Below are positions 48,281 through 57,811 of a stretch of DNA of 64,000 nt, in pieces. A program made the translations under genes and the position numbers. This DNA comes from CBDHFQ01 sp965262565 (lineage in GTDB: Bacteria > Bacteroidota > Bacteroidia > J057): NCBI GenBank assembly GCA_965262565.1, contig CBDHFQ010000005.1, forward strand, positions 545,764 to 609,763. The letters run 5' to 3'. The number at the start of each line of letters is the position of its first letter. Position 1 is the first letter of the stretch. The notes below the pieces were generated by a model, which did no database searches, was not told where the DNA came from, and saw nothing but the letters and a program-made list of their open reading frames with translations.

Positions 48281-49174
48281 TTATCCTAACGTCTCTCTGA
48301 AAAAAGAAATCGTTCTCTCCCATGCCAATTCTGCCGCTTCTTTGTCATACCTTGGAGTAGTATCATTATGGAACCCATGATTAGCTTTTGGATAGATATA
48401 GGCTCGATATGCTTTCCCATTTACTTTTAAGGCTTCTTCATATGCAGGCCATCCTTCATTAACACGCGTATCGAGTTCTCCAAAATGCAACAATAATGGA
48501 GCATTTATTTTTGGAACATCTTCCTCTGAAGGTTGGCCTCCATAAAAGGGAACAGCTGCGGCTAAGTCAGGCACTTCGACTGCCATCATATTTGAAACCC
48601 AACCACCAAAACAAAATCCAACTACCCCCACTTTCCCTGTACAATCCGGATGATTCTTCACAAATTCAAAGGCGGCGATAAAATCCTGCAACATCTCATT
48701 TCGGTCTCTTTTTCGTTGTAAAGTCCGCCCATCATCGTCGTTCCCAGGATATCCTCCCAAAGGCCATAAGGCATCTGGCGCTATAGAAATAAATCCCGCT
48801 AAAGCAGCTCTTCTTCCTACGTCCTCTATATGTGGATTCAAGCCCCTATTCTCATGCACCACGACAATTCCAGGTAATTTCCCATTACCATCAGCCGGCC
48901 GGGAAAGCAAGCCACGAATTTCCCCTCCTCCCTTGGCCGAATTATACAACACATAATCAGACTCCAACCTGGGGTCGTCGTGGTGGATTTGTACCTTATC
49001 TACATAATCGGGCATCATAAAGCTAAGCAATGCCCCTACTGTAATCCCTCCTACAGCATAAGTAGACAATTTGTCCATAAATTGACGGCGATCGATTCGG
49101 CTGTGAGCATAGTCATCATAGAGGTCAAATACCCCCTGCTTAATATCTTCTTTTCTCAAGTTTCCCATGGACAT
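48281..49174 (-). CDS. Dienelactone hydrolase-family protein, membrane- or Tat-targeted
   Basis: This is an alpha/beta hydrolase of the dienelactone hydrolase (carboxymethylenebutenolidase-like) type, which cleaves lactones or esters. The 297-residue protein has a catalytic Cys in GVVGFCFGGWVSN, an Asp in FGELDTRVNEGW and a His in KANHGFHND, the Cys-Asp-His triad of the family, plus the N-terminal VVHENRGLNPHIEDVGRR. The first 60 residues are unusual: RIDRRQFMDKLSTYAVGG is a near-Tat signal at 27-44, followed by a hydrophobic segment, so export is probable. The substrate is unknown; it is divergent from a TonB-receptor gene. Confidence 0.9.
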   Translation of the reverse strand: MSMGNLRKEDIKQGVFDLYDDYAHSRIDRRQFMDKLSTYAVGGITVGALLSFMMPDYVDKVQIHHDDPRLESDYVLYNSAKGGGEIRGLLSRPADGNGKLPGIVVVHENRGLNPHIEDVGRRAALAGFISIAPDALWPLGGYPGNDDDGRTLQRKRDRNEMLQDFIAAFEFVKNHPDCTGKVGVVGFCFGGWVSNMMAVEVPDLAAAVPFYGGQPSEEDVPKINAPLLLHFGELDTRVNEGWPAYEEALKVNGKAYRAYIYPKANHGFHNDTTPRYDKEAAELAWERTISFFRETLG

Positions 49175-49495
49175 GGTTATAAATTAGGGTTAATAATTGA
49201 GAGAATTCCTCTCATCAAAAGGTAAACTCTTTAATAAGGGATACAAAATCTCTCGTATTTCTGAGGAAAATCCTAACAGCATGTATCCTGAGTAAGTTGA
49301 ATATTTATATCTCAGATATTTTTTCAAAGAGGAATCGACCAACGACACCTTTAGACCTGCCATCGACATGTTGGCTAAAAATAATAAGTGTAGGTGGTTG
49401 TTCATATGTTCAGCTTTGACGTTCACCGAAACTATTTTTTCTCTTAAGCAGGTCATTATTTATTTGCTTTTATATAAAATTAATGTGTGTCATCT
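49175..49495. other. Divergent spacer, DLH and TonB-receptor genes
   Basis: About 320 bp that must hold two promoters. It contains an 88-codon ORF at 49190-49456 on the minus strand. The product has no recognisable homology, and its NNHLHLLF segment only recalls the H-x-H of Y1 transposases. I do not support it as a gene; it is the only coding candidate in the gap. Confidence 0.3.
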
Positions 49496-51925
49496 ATGAA
49501 ATTCAGCATACTCGTCATCTTACTTAGTAGTTGTTTTATATGTAATCCATTTCTTCTCACAGCTCAATCTCAGCCAGTAGAAGTAACGGGAAGAATAGTA
49601 GAGAGCCGTAATCAGCAGCCGATAGAATTTGCTACGGTATTGTTAGTTGACCCAAATACAGAAAAGGCATTAACAGGAACATCTACCAATACAGATGGTA
49701 CTTTTTCTCTATCTGCTCCCTCTCAAAACTTCTTCGTTAAAATTACTTTTATAGGATTTGAGACGAAGATAATTGAAAAGATTAACGTAATAGATGGGAA
49801 AGCAAGTTTAGGGGTGATATTATTAACAGATAATAATACTACCCTGGACGAAGTGGTTATACAAGCCGAAAAGTCCCAAACCGAATTTAAACTGGACAAA
49901 AGGATTTTTAATGTAGGGAAAGATTTGAGCAGCACTGGAGCCAGCGCCTTAGAATTATTGAATAATGTGCCTTCAGTGAATGTTAATATTGAAGGGGAAA
50001 TTAGCCTTAGGGGAAGTAGTGGTGTTCAGATTTTGATCAATGGAAAGCCTTCTGTATTGGCAAGCGAAGAAGGGAATGCTCTGGGAACCCTTACAGCAGA
50101 TATGATTGAAAAAATAGAAGTCATTACGAATCCTTCAGCGAAATATGATGCCGAAGGGACCTCGGGAATTATAAATATCATCCTTAAAAAAGAAGAAAGA
50201 AAAGGGATCAATGGGTCGGCTACCATTAATACTGGTACTCCACACAATCATAGCTTTGGCCTGAGTTTAAACAGGAGAACAGAGAAATTTAACCTCTTCA
50301 CTCAAATGGGGGTGGGATACAGAGAATTACCGAATGATGTAGAAAACATAAATCGGGATTTGATTAATAACACCGCCGTATTATCTAATGGAGAGGAATT
50401 CAGAAATGAAACGTTTTACAACTTCATCCTGGGAACAGATTATCACATTAATAAATATAATGTCATCACCCTTTCAGGACATTTTGCCTACGAAATAGAG
50501 GATCAGCCTTCGGAGACTTTTTTCAGATTTGAGGAAGCTACAGGAACCATCAGCTCAGAATGGAGAAGAGAAGAGATCACTGAAGCAACGAATCCTAAGT
50601 ACCAATATGAACTGAATTATAAAAAGGATTTTAAAGACAATAAGGAGCACACACTTATTTTTAGTGCGTTAGGAGATTTCTTTGGAAAGGATCAATCGTC
50701 AGAATTTTTTGATACGACCCTATCCGGGGAAGATAGAGATGGTCAACAACAAACACGCACTAATTTCAAGGAGGCCGAGTATTTTTTCAAATTAGATTAT
50801 ACTAAACCTTTCACACAAAAAATCACCTTCGAAACGGGGAGCCAGTATGTCATTAATGATGTGAGTAATGATTTTGCTGTCAGTAATTTAATTAATGAAG
50901 AATTCGTCCCGGATCCAACTCTTACCAACATTTTTGAATTCAATCAAAAGGTACTGGGAACTTATGGTACAGGAGCTTATGAAGGGGATAGGTGGGGAAT
51001 AAAGTTAGGATTGAGATTAGAGTATACTGACTTAAGTACGCTTTTGTTGAATACCAATGAGGCAAACAACCAAAACTATACAAACCTCTTTCCCAGTGCT
51101 CATACCTCCTACAAATTCTCCGAGTTATTCTCTTTACAGGCAGGATATTCCAGAAGAATTTATCGACCTCGCTTATGGGATCTTAATCCTTTCTTTAATA
51201 TCAGAAATAATTTTAATGTACGTGTAGGAAACCCCAATCTGCAACCTGAATTCACTGATTCTTATGAAGTCAATAGTATCATGGTGATAGAAAAGCTTTC
51301 ACTTAACTTTGGCATATATCACCGATATACGACTGATGTGATAGAACGCATATCTTCTTTAGAGAATGTAGAAATTGGGGACACGGTCCAATCTGTGAAT
51401 TTCACCAGACCTATCAATACGGGAACAAACAGAACTACTGGATTAGAATTCAACGTAAAATATAGTCCTAATAAAATTGTCACGATTAATGGTGATTTTA
51501 ATTTCAACTACTTTAATAGACAAGGAACGTTTGAAACAGAGAGAGAAGGAATCGTGAATAGAACTGATTTCGATTTCCAGGCCGACCAATTCTCAACTAA
51601 ATGGACCACCAAGTTTAAACTTCCCGCTAAAATTGACTTCGAAATTACCGGCCATTATCAATCTCGTTTCCAAACAGTTCAGGGAACTATGCAGGATAAT
51701 CTCTTTGCGGATATGGGCTTGAGAAAGAAACTGATGAATGGAAAAGGTGTGATCAACCTTAGTATAAGAGATATTTTCGCTTCAAGGATCATGGAAAGGG
51801 AAACTATGCAACCTGATTTTTTTGCCTACAGTCGTCGACAAAGAGGAAGATTTATAACACTGGGCTTTAGTTATGGATTTGGAAAAGGCGAAGCTATGGA
51901 GTTTTCTGGTCAGAAGAGATTTTAG
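49496..51925 (+). CDS. TonB-dependent receptor, outer-membrane beta-barrel family
   Basis: This outer-membrane receptor has 809 residues from the ATG at 49496, which begins a signal peptide; the frame opens at a GTG three codons before. A carboxypeptidase regulatory-like domain (VEVTGRIVESRNQQPIEFAT) is followed by LDEVVIQAEKSQTEFKLDKR and a plug-like ALELLNNVPSVNVNIEGEI and GVQILINGKPSVLAS, with VITNPSAKYDAEGTSGIINI, then a barrel of the OMP_b-brl_3 type (SRRIYRPRLWDLNPFFNIRN). It ends in a strand typical of outer-membrane proteins. The next gene, 23 bp downstream, is a PepSY-helix remnant, so the pair probably took up and reduced an iron chelate or similar. Confidence 0.92.
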   Translation: MKFSILVILLSSCFICNPFLLTAQSQPVEVTGRIVESRNQQPIEFATVLLVDPNTEKALTGTSTNTDGTFSLSAPSQNFFVKITFIGFETKIIEKINVIDGKASLGVILLTDNNTTLDEVVIQAEKSQTEFKLDKRIFNVGKDLSSTGASALELLNNVPSVNVNIEGEISLRGSSGVQILINGKPSVLASEEGNALGTLTADMIEKIEVITNPSAKYDAEGTSGIINIILKKEERKGINGSATINTGTPHNHSFGLSLNRRTEKFNLFTQMGVGYRELPNDVENINRDLINNTAVLSNGEEFRNETFYNFILGTDYHINKYNVITLSGHFAYEIEDQPSETFFRFEEATGTISSEWRREEITEATNPKYQYELNYKKDFKDNKEHTLIFSALGDFFGKDQSSEFFDTTLSGEDRDGQQQTRTNFKEAEYFFKLDYTKPFTQKITFETGSQYVINDVSNDFAVSNLINEEFVPDPTLTNIFEFNQKVLGTYGTGAYEGDRWGIKLGLRLEYTDLSTLLLNTNEANNQNYTNLFPSAHTSYKFSELFSLQAGYSRRIYRPRLWDLNPFFNIRNNFNVRVGNPNLQPEFTDSYEVNSIMVIEKLSLNFGIYHRYTTDVIERISSLENVEIGDTVQSVNFTRPINTGTNRTTGLEFNVKYSPNKIVTINGDFNFNYFNRQGTFETEREGIVNRTDFDFQADQFSTKWTTKFKLPAKIDFEITGHYQSRFQTVQGTMQDNLFADMGLRKKLMNGKGVINLSIRDIFASRIMERETMQPDFFAYSRRQRGRFITLGFSYGFGKGEAMEFSGQKRF

Positions 51926-51948
51926 GTTAAACCACAACACAATTTTTT

Positions 51949-52445
51949 ATGAGAAAAAATATGAGGATAATCCATCGCTATCTTGGATTTTTTCTGGCTG
52001 GAATTATGGCGATGGATGCTCTCAGCGGAATGGCATTGATTTTTCGCACAACAAATTTTTTAAAACAGGAAAAGTAGTTCGAAAAAACGGTGCCCCCGGC
52101 TTATCTCATGAAGCGCTAGAAAGAAAATTGCATGTTAAAGCCTTAAAAGTATCTAAACAAGAAGGGGATCTTCTATATTTCAAAGAAGGTCTATATAACC
52201 TGGCTACTGGAGAGGCAAGCTACACGCTCAAAGAACTCCCCTTCATTTTGGATAGAATGACACATTTACACAAGGCCAACACTAACCCATCTTTGTACTG
52301 GCTAAATCTCTTCTTCGGCGCATCCCTGTTATTCTTCGTCATATCATCTTTTTGGAGGTTCAAGCCTACGAATTCCATTGTTAGAAAAGGGATTTACTTT
52401 GCTATAGCAGGAGTAGAACTAACATTAGTATTACTATTTGTCTAA
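51949..52445 (+). pseudogene. Frameshifted PepSY-associated membrane-helix protein
   Basis: An ATG at 51949, 23 bp after the TonB receptor, opens a frame reading RIIHRYLGFFLAG and LIFRTTNFLKQEK, the usual N-terminal helix of Bacteroidota PepSY-TM proteins, but stops at TAG 52075-52077. A second frame continues the same protein, from about VVRKNGAPGLSHEALERKL to a C-terminal helix pair (LFFGASLLFFVISSFWRF, GIYFAIAGVELTLVLLFV), ending at 52445. The first frame past the stop still reads EKTVPP, so more than one indel lies between 52070 and 52110, near A and C runs. Family known: such proteins accompany TonB receptors in iron or heme uptake. Confidence 0.8.
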
Positions 52446-52503
52446 AATAAATTCACAAGAGATGAACTAGTACTTGTTCCATCGTTTTGTTAATGTAGTC
52501 CTC

Positions 52504-52544
52504 AGAAGTCCCTTTATCATTCTTGATTTGGGGACTTTCTTTTA
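52504..52544 (+). terminator. Probable terminator after the TonB/PepSY operon
   Basis: AAGTCCC at 52506-52512 pairs with GGGACTT at 52531-52537 around an 18-nt loop, followed by TCTTTT. It lies about 60 bp beyond the PepSY remnant. Confidence 0.6.
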
Positions 52545-52624
52545 TCTAACCTTATTTGTCAGACTTTTATAAACGTTAAGAGATTCATAAGAAAGGTAAT
52601 CCCTTTAAAATGACTTTATATTCC

Positions 52625-53046
52625 ATGGAAACTAAACGCACTTTTCTCCTTCCTTTCTCAAAGAAGGAAGCAACACTATTTCATACGATCAATACTGATC
52701 CATACATAAAAAGGTTTTTATGGGACAATGAGGTGATCCCATTAACTTTGACACAAGAGATTATGCATCAACTGGACTATGGTTTTTCTTTGAAGAACCT
52801 CAACTTCAGTTAATATATGCTTTATTAGAAGCTTATGCTGGAAAAGGCTATGCTACTGAATGTGCAACGCAGATCATCTATTATGCTTTCGATCAATTAA
52901 ATTTCACTTATCTACTTGCTGCCACCGATGAGGCTAATCATGCTTCTCAAAAGGTAGCCACCAAATTGGGGATGAAGTTCATAGAAATGCGAATGAAAAA
53001 CGAAAACCCTACTCGTTTTTATCGTATCTACCATCATGAGAGCTAA
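52625..53046 (+). pseudogene. Broken GNAT acetyltransferase
   Basis: The N-terminal frame from the ATG at 52625 reads METKRTFLLPFSKKEATLFH and INTDPYIKRFLWDNEVIP, a normal GNAT beginning, then leaves frame and stops at 52813. A second frame from about 52770 reads GLWFFFEEPQLQLIYAL and EAYAGKGYATECATQIIYYA, the acetyl-CoA loop and following helix, ending at 53046 with ATDEANHASQKVATKLGMKF. About 45 residues expected between the two pieces are missing, so an internal deletion accompanies the shift. The end overlaps the amidohydrolase start by 11 nt, so the remnant may still be transcribed with it. It is non-functional as it stands. Confidence 0.8.
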
Positions 53047-54421
53047 GAGATTCATTCTAGTGTTCTTCACCCTATTCCTAATGTTATGCTTTGCTTTCAT
53101 TTTCAGGAGGCCATTGTTGAGAATGATTCCATTTTCATTTCTAAAAATCTTACCTGCTGAGCACGTCATTTCCTCTTTACCCACCCAATATGCTGCATAT
53201 TGGCAGACTTCATCCAGCAGATATCTCTTTTCAGATGTTTCGGTGATTCCTATGACCCATGATACCATCCTCCCTCATCAATTTGTCTGGGTCGAGGGAG
53301 GAAGCATTCGATCTATTTCAGATACGGTACCTAGTTTTCCTGATTCTATTCCATATGTCAATATTAATGCCGCTGGGAAGTTTCTTCTCCCAGGATTAGC
53401 GGATATGCATATTCATTTAAATGATGAAAGCCATCTGCTATTATTCCTTTCAAAAGGAATCACTACCGTCAGAAATATGTCTGGCTATCCTTTCCACCTG
53501 AAAATAAAACGTAAGCTAGCCGAGAAGCAGATCTTAGGACCTAATTTTTTCACCACCAGTCCCATCCTGGAAGGTAGTCATCAGATTTGGCGCAATACGG
53601 TCGGAAGTAAGGGATTTACTGATCCCGATAGTGCAGCTATATCTGTTAAATATTATCAAAGTCAGGGATATGATTTTATCAAAGTGTACCACACCTTAGA
53701 ACCAGCGTTATATAAAGTCATCGCTCATACCGCAGACCAACTCAACATTCCAGTTACAGGGCATTTACCCATTGACCTATCTCTACAAACAACTCTATCG
53801 CTTCCTCCATATTCTATAGAACACATCGATATAGGCCAACTTCGTGCTATTTCTTCAGAGCTTTCCCTAGAGGAAAAAGCGAGAATGATTGGACAATCAG
53901 GTAAATGGTTCTGTCCTACTTTGATCGTATATAAAAAAATAAATGGAATGCCAGGGATTATGGGCTTATCCAGAGAATACGAAAAATACATCGATACAAG
54001 GACAAAGACTTTCTGGATGGCTAGATTAACTAATGGGCCTAATGAATACGAATTAAGGAAAAGCTTAGTCAAAACAATTTATGATCACGGAGGAAAAATA
54101 ATGGCAGGTACTGATGCTGTGAATCCTTATGTGTTAGCTGGATTTAGCTTGCATGAAGAATTGGTCGAGCTAAATAAAGTGGGACTTTCTCCCTATGAAG
54201 TATTAAAAACTGCGACTGTTCATCCCGCCATGTGCCTTGGATCCATCGAGCAGTCGGGAACCATCGAAGTGGGGAAGATTGCAGATTTACTTTTAATCAA
54301 TGCTAATCCACTACTTGATATCTCCCAAACTTGTAATTTAGCGGGTGTAATGATCAGAGGAACATGGCTCAATCACGATGTATTGGAACAGATGAAAAAA
54401 GAGGTAAAGGAAAGCCATTAA
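53036..54421 (+). CDS. Membrane-anchored amidohydrolase-superfamily protein
   Basis: This is a metal-dependent amidohydrolase relative (imidazolonepropionase/prolidase-like) of 461 residues, with an N-terminal transmembrane anchor (6-24, FILVFFTLFLMLCFAFIF), so the catalytic domain is outside the cytoplasm. The metal-binding HxH is in LPGLADMHIHLNDESH; a Lys that may be carboxylated is in YDFIKVYHTL; other His are in TGHLP and IEHIDIG, and the catalytic Asp is in IMAGTDAVNP. The C-terminal beta domain shows GTIEVGKIADLLLINANPL, as in this superfamily. The substrate is unknown; hydrolysis of amides or peptides is expected. It starts within the end of the GNAT remnant and is followed by a strong terminator. 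Confidence 0.88.
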   Translation: MRAKRFILVFFTLFLMLCFAFIFRRPLLRMIPFSFLKILPAEHVISSLPTQYAAYWQTSSSRYLFSDVSVIPMTHDTILPHQFVWVEGGSIRSISDTVPSFPDSIPYVNINAAGKFLLPGLADMHIHLNDESHLLLFLSKGITTVRNMSGYPFHLKIKRKLAEKQILGPNFFTTSPILEGSHQIWRNTVGSKGFTDPDSAAISVKYYQSQGYDFIKVYHTLEPALYKVIAHTADQLNIPVTGHLPIDLSLQTTLSLPPYSIEHIDIGQLRAISSELSLEEKARMIGQSGKWFCPTLIVYKKINGMPGIMGLSREYEKYIDTRTKTFWMARLTNGPNEYELRKSLVKTIYDHGGKIMAGTDAVNPYVLAGFSLHEELVELNKVGLSPYEVLKTATVHPAMCLGSIEQSGTIEVGKIADLLLINANPLLDISQTCNLAGVMIRGTWLNHDVLEQMKKEVKESH

Positions 54422-54438
54422 TTGTGGCTTTCCTTTTT
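54406..54438 (+). terminator. Terminator overlapping the amidohydrolase stop
   Basis: A perfect 12-bp stem AAAGGAAAGCCA / TGGCTTTCCTTT encloses a 7-nt loop holding part of the TAA stop codon, followed by T residues. An A-rich stretch upstream also makes it usable on the minus strand, for the convergent DUF6515 gene. Confidence 0.85.
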
Positions 54439-54469
54439 ACAAGCAGCTAGCAGCTACTAGTCTATATCC

Positions 54470-55027
54470 CTACCCTACTTTGATCACTTCATACCAAACT
54501 TCCCCTTTATATATCACTGCTTTGTATTGAGTATCATTCGCCACATAATATGTCTCCCCATCAATAACTACTTTTTCATGTCCCTTTGGTAGATTTTCTA
54601 CCAGAGCGCCCTCAGGTGTAGCTACCACTTTATATTCATTCCCGGAAAGCACGTAATATATTCCGCCAAAATAATAGTACGTGGTCCCCCTTATGATAAG
54701 CGTGCGATATCCAGCTGGAAGAACGTTAATTCTAATCCCAACAGGAGGAGCTACTACTACATATCGACCATTTACAGGTTTATAAAATACTCCACCATAA
54801 TACCTATAAGGAATACTTCGATAAGTAATGACTCTCGCTCTGGTTGGAGCTACCGCAACGGTGGTTCCTCTTCTTGGAACAACAGCGGGTTTTCTATTCA
54901 CGTGAACTACGTTTCTTTCTACAGTTACTCTAGTCCTTTGAGCATGGGTATCATGAGAAACTACCATAAAAAGGGCAGTAAATAGGATTACGATGGATAG
55001 CGTTTTTTTATTATTTAGACTTTTCAT
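54470..55027 (-). CDS. DUF6515-family secreted protein
   Basis: The 185-residue product has a signal peptide ending THAQ near 30 and a mature part of repeated beta-hairpin units: YYGGVFYKPVNGRYVVVAPP, YYYFGGIYYVLSGNEYKVVA and YYVANDTQYKAVIYKGEVWY. Each has the G-x-x-Y-Y pattern with a valine-rich strand, and separate units end in VLPAGY or LPKGHE turns. This matches DUF6515, small beta-rich exported proteins of unknown role. A basic, Val-rich stretch (30-70) follows the signal. The neighbouring genes do not suggest a function. Confidence 0.8.
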   Translation of the reverse strand: MKSLNNKKTLSIVILFTALFMVVSHDTHAQRTRVTVERNVVHVNRKPAVVPRRGTTVAVAPTRARVITYRSIPYRYYGGVFYKPVNGRYVVVAPPVGIRINVLPAGYRTLIIRGTTYYYFGGIYYVLSGNEYKVVATPEGALVENLPKGHEKVVIDGETYYVANDTQYKAVIYKGEVWYEVIKVG

Positions 55028-55126
55028 AATTGCATTTCTTATTTTTTACAACTTTGACAAGTCTTTTTCTCTAATTATTCCCCACGGTGAGAAAAATTTC
55101 ACATTTACTTTTGTACTCCTTTTTCT

Positions 55127-57811
55127 TTATTCATATTTCAATATTTCTGCAGGATTAGCTCTTGCAGATCTGACCGTTTGCCAACTTACTGATATCCAAG
55201 CAATAGCGATAGTAACTAAGATAGGTACAACAAATAATAAGGGATGTATAGACATGTGAAAGGGAAAGTCTTCAAGCCATTCATAGATCCCCCAATAGGC
55301 AATTGGAATAGAGATAAGCCCCGAAATCAAAACTATAGCAATGAACTGACTAGATAACAGTCCAACAATATGTAATACATCTGCACCCAAGACTTTGCGA
55401 ATACTAATCTCTTTGGCGCGTTGAATAGTCATATAAGTAGATAGGCCTATTAAGCCTAATAGGGCAATAAAAATGGCTAAGCTGGAAAACAGAGCACATA
55501 TATTTCCGAATTGAAGGTCAGCATCGTACGCCTCGTTAAAATCATCATCCAGAAAAAAGCCATCCATAGGTTCCGCACCAAAATGTACTTTCCAGGTTTC
55601 TCTTATGTACGATACTGTTTCGCTCAGCTGATTATTATCTGCTACCACTGAAAAATATTCTGGAGATGCGGGCTGAAAACTGTAAATGATGGGCTGAAAG
55701 GATTCCCTCAGAGAATAATGATGATGGTCCTTGGCTACCCCAATGACTCGCGCTTTAGTTCCATCAGATCGTTCGTTCAAGGGATAAAAAATCAACTTAT
55801 CTATAGCCTCTTCGGAATTTTCAAACCCTAATCTTTGGCGTGCTGTTTCAGAAAGGATTACAGTATTTTCGTCAGAGGAAATATCTTTTGAAAAGTTCCT
55901 CCCAGCGATCAACTCAATCTCGAAGGTTGGTAGAAATTGATCGTCAATCCCTACTAAATCAAAGGTTCTTGCATGACTTCCATCAAATTCTGCTCTTCGA
56001 ATATATCCTCCCCAGCTACTAAGCCCATGACCTGGAACACTTTGGGAAGAAGTAAATTGCTTAATATTTGAATTCGACATTAAGGCAGTCCTAAATGTGC
56101 GCAGATGGTCCACAAAGGTCGAATCAATGGGAAAAGCGTGAGGCCCATTCATAGTATAAATTTGGTCAATTCGAAATCCTAGCTCCTGACTGCGCATAAA
56201 TTGAATTTGACGATAAATGGCTACTGTTCCAATAATCAATGCTACTGCCATACTAAACTGAAAGATAACTAGTCCTTTGCGCAAAATTGAGAAAGTTCCG
56301 CCGGGTTGGCGTTTCCCTTTTAGTACAGAAATAGGTTTGAACGACCCCATCAGTATTGCAGGATATAACCCAGATATCAGACCTCCAATAAACCATATCC
56401 CCAAAGAAATCCACCAAAAAGATGGAAGGCTCCAAATGTTAGTATGATTAACCTGACCGCTAAACTCATTAAATACTGGAGCTAGCCATTTGATCAATAT
56501 TAAGGCAACTATTAGCGCCAATCCATTAATGAGAAAAGCTTCCAATAAAAATTGTATGATTAATTGTCCTTTAGTACCTCCTATAGTTTTGCGAATTCCT
56601 ACTTCCTTTCCCCGTTCAATAGCCCTTGCAGTGGAAATATTGACAAAGTTGATCCAGGCAAGTATCATCACAAAAATCCCAATCGCAAATAATAGGTAAA
56701 TCATATTCGCCTGTGCATCTATTCCTGCCTGATTATTGAATCCCGAATGAAGATGTATCTGATCCAAAGGTTGTAATCTCCATATTTCCCTGGCTTGAAC
56801 ATTTTCAAAATAATCCCCTTTTTGATCATACAGGATTTGATCAAATTGCGTATGTAATTTCTCTATATCAGCACCTGGGACTAGCTGAACATAAGTATAA
56901 AAATTTGTCCAGCCCCAACTTTCATAAAATTGAGAATCGGTTAGAGAATAATAAGAGATTAAGAAATCAAACTCCAGATGAGAATTTTTGGGTAGCTTTT
57001 TTAATACTCCAGTGACCTTTAAAGGCTGATCAAAATTGATGACTATGGATTCTCCTATCACATTTGTGTTGCCAAAATATTTTTGGGCCATCTCCTCTGT
57101 GAGCACAATTGAATTTGGATCTTTTAAGGCCGAATTAACATTTCCTGCAATCAATGGAAATGAAAACATTCGGAGGAAGGAAGAATCTACAAAGCAAATA
57201 TCTGATTCTTTATAACTTATCTCTTTTTCTTTTCCTAGTGGGCTGAAAATACCTTCAGAATAATGTATCCGAACGAAATCAAGCACTTCTGCCACTTTTT
57301 CTTTTACAGCAGGTCCAGCTACAGGAAAATTTGCCGTGGATCGAAACCACATACTGCCATCATTATGCCAACCTTCAGCTCTTAGCCTGTATAGTTGATC
57401 CCCTTTGAGATGGAACTGATCATAGCTCTTCTCAAAACGGACATATTCTACAATAAATAATAGAGCCATCATCCCTACTGTCAACCCCAATATATTGATT
57501 ATTGAGTAGGGCCCGCTATGGATGAATTGGCGCCATGCGATTTTTAAATAATTGTTAATCATAGCTGCAGTCGGAAAAATTTTTAATATGGAGAAACTTC
57601 TTCTACCCCAGAAATAGGGCCTGAGATAGGGAAAGAGATATAGAAAAAATTTTTTTCGAGCTTTTCGCTCACCGAATTCATCTACATAATCGTAGAATAA
57701 TTCGTACAAATCTCCTTCAATTTCTTCGAGAAATTCTTCAGCACAAAACCAACGAAGAAAATTTAATACCCATAGAGGTGGGTTCGGCAATGGTGAATGA
57801 TCATTTCTCAT
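55127..57811 (-). CDS. FtsX-type ABC transporter permease with PadR-linked prefix
   Basis: This is an inner-membrane permease of the MacB/FtsX type, which couples an ATPase to export or lipid/lipoprotein handling. From the ATG at 57811 it has 894 residues; the ATGA overlap with the PadR stop codon is decisive for this start, though the frame opens 12 codons earlier. The first 85 residues are a soluble prefix (WVLNFLRWFCAEEFLEEIEG), common in Bacteroidota permeases that follow PadR genes. A first helix near 105, a large periplasmic domain, and two FtsX four-helix groups follow (ARAIERGKEVGIRKTIGGTK and MTIQRAKEISIRKVLGAD). No ATPase gene is adjacent; it would be supplied elsewhere. It is cotranscribed with padR. 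Confidence 0.9.
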   Translation of the reverse strand: MRNDHSPLPNPPLWVLNFLRWFCAEEFLEEIEGDLYELFYDYVDEFGERKARKKFFLYLFPYLRPYFWGRRSFSILKIFPTAAMINNYLKIAWRQFIHSGPYSIINILGLTVGMMALLFIVEYVRFEKSYDQFHLKGDQLYRLRAEGWHNDGSMWFRSTANFPVAGPAVKEKVAEVLDFVRIHYSEGIFSPLGKEKEISYKESDICFVDSSFLRMFSFPLIAGNVNSALKDPNSIVLTEEMAQKYFGNTNVIGESIVINFDQPLKVTGVLKKLPKNSHLEFDFLISYYSLTDSQFYESWGWTNFYTYVQLVPGADIEKLHTQFDQILYDQKGDYFENVQAREIWRLQPLDQIHLHSGFNNQAGIDAQANMIYLLFAIGIFVMILAWINFVNISTARAIERGKEVGIRKTIGGTKGQLIIQFLLEAFLINGLALIVALILIKWLAPVFNEFSGQVNHTNIWSLPSFWWISLGIWFIGGLISGLYPAILMGSFKPISVLKGKRQPGGTFSILRKGLVIFQFSMAVALIIGTVAIYRQIQFMRSQELGFRIDQIYTMNGPHAFPIDSTFVDHLRTFRTALMSNSNIKQFTSSQSVPGHGLSSWGGYIRRAEFDGSHARTFDLVGIDDQFLPTFEIELIAGRNFSKDISSDENTVILSETARQRLGFENSEEAIDKLIFYPLNERSDGTKARVIGVAKDHHHYSLRESFQPIIYSFQPASPEYFSVVADNNQLSETVSYIRETWKVHFGAEPMDGFFLDDDFNEAYDADLQFGNICALFSSLAIFIALLGLIGLSTYMTIQRAKEISIRKVLGADVLHIVGLLSSQFIAIVLISGLISIPIAYWGIYEWLEDFPFHMSIHPLLFVVPILVTIAIAWISVSWQTVRSARANPAEILKYE

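Noticed and set aside
54470..55027. Possibility that the DUF6515 protein is a surface adhesin
   Set aside because: Only a beta-rich repeat pattern supports this; no binding motif or sorting signal is visible.
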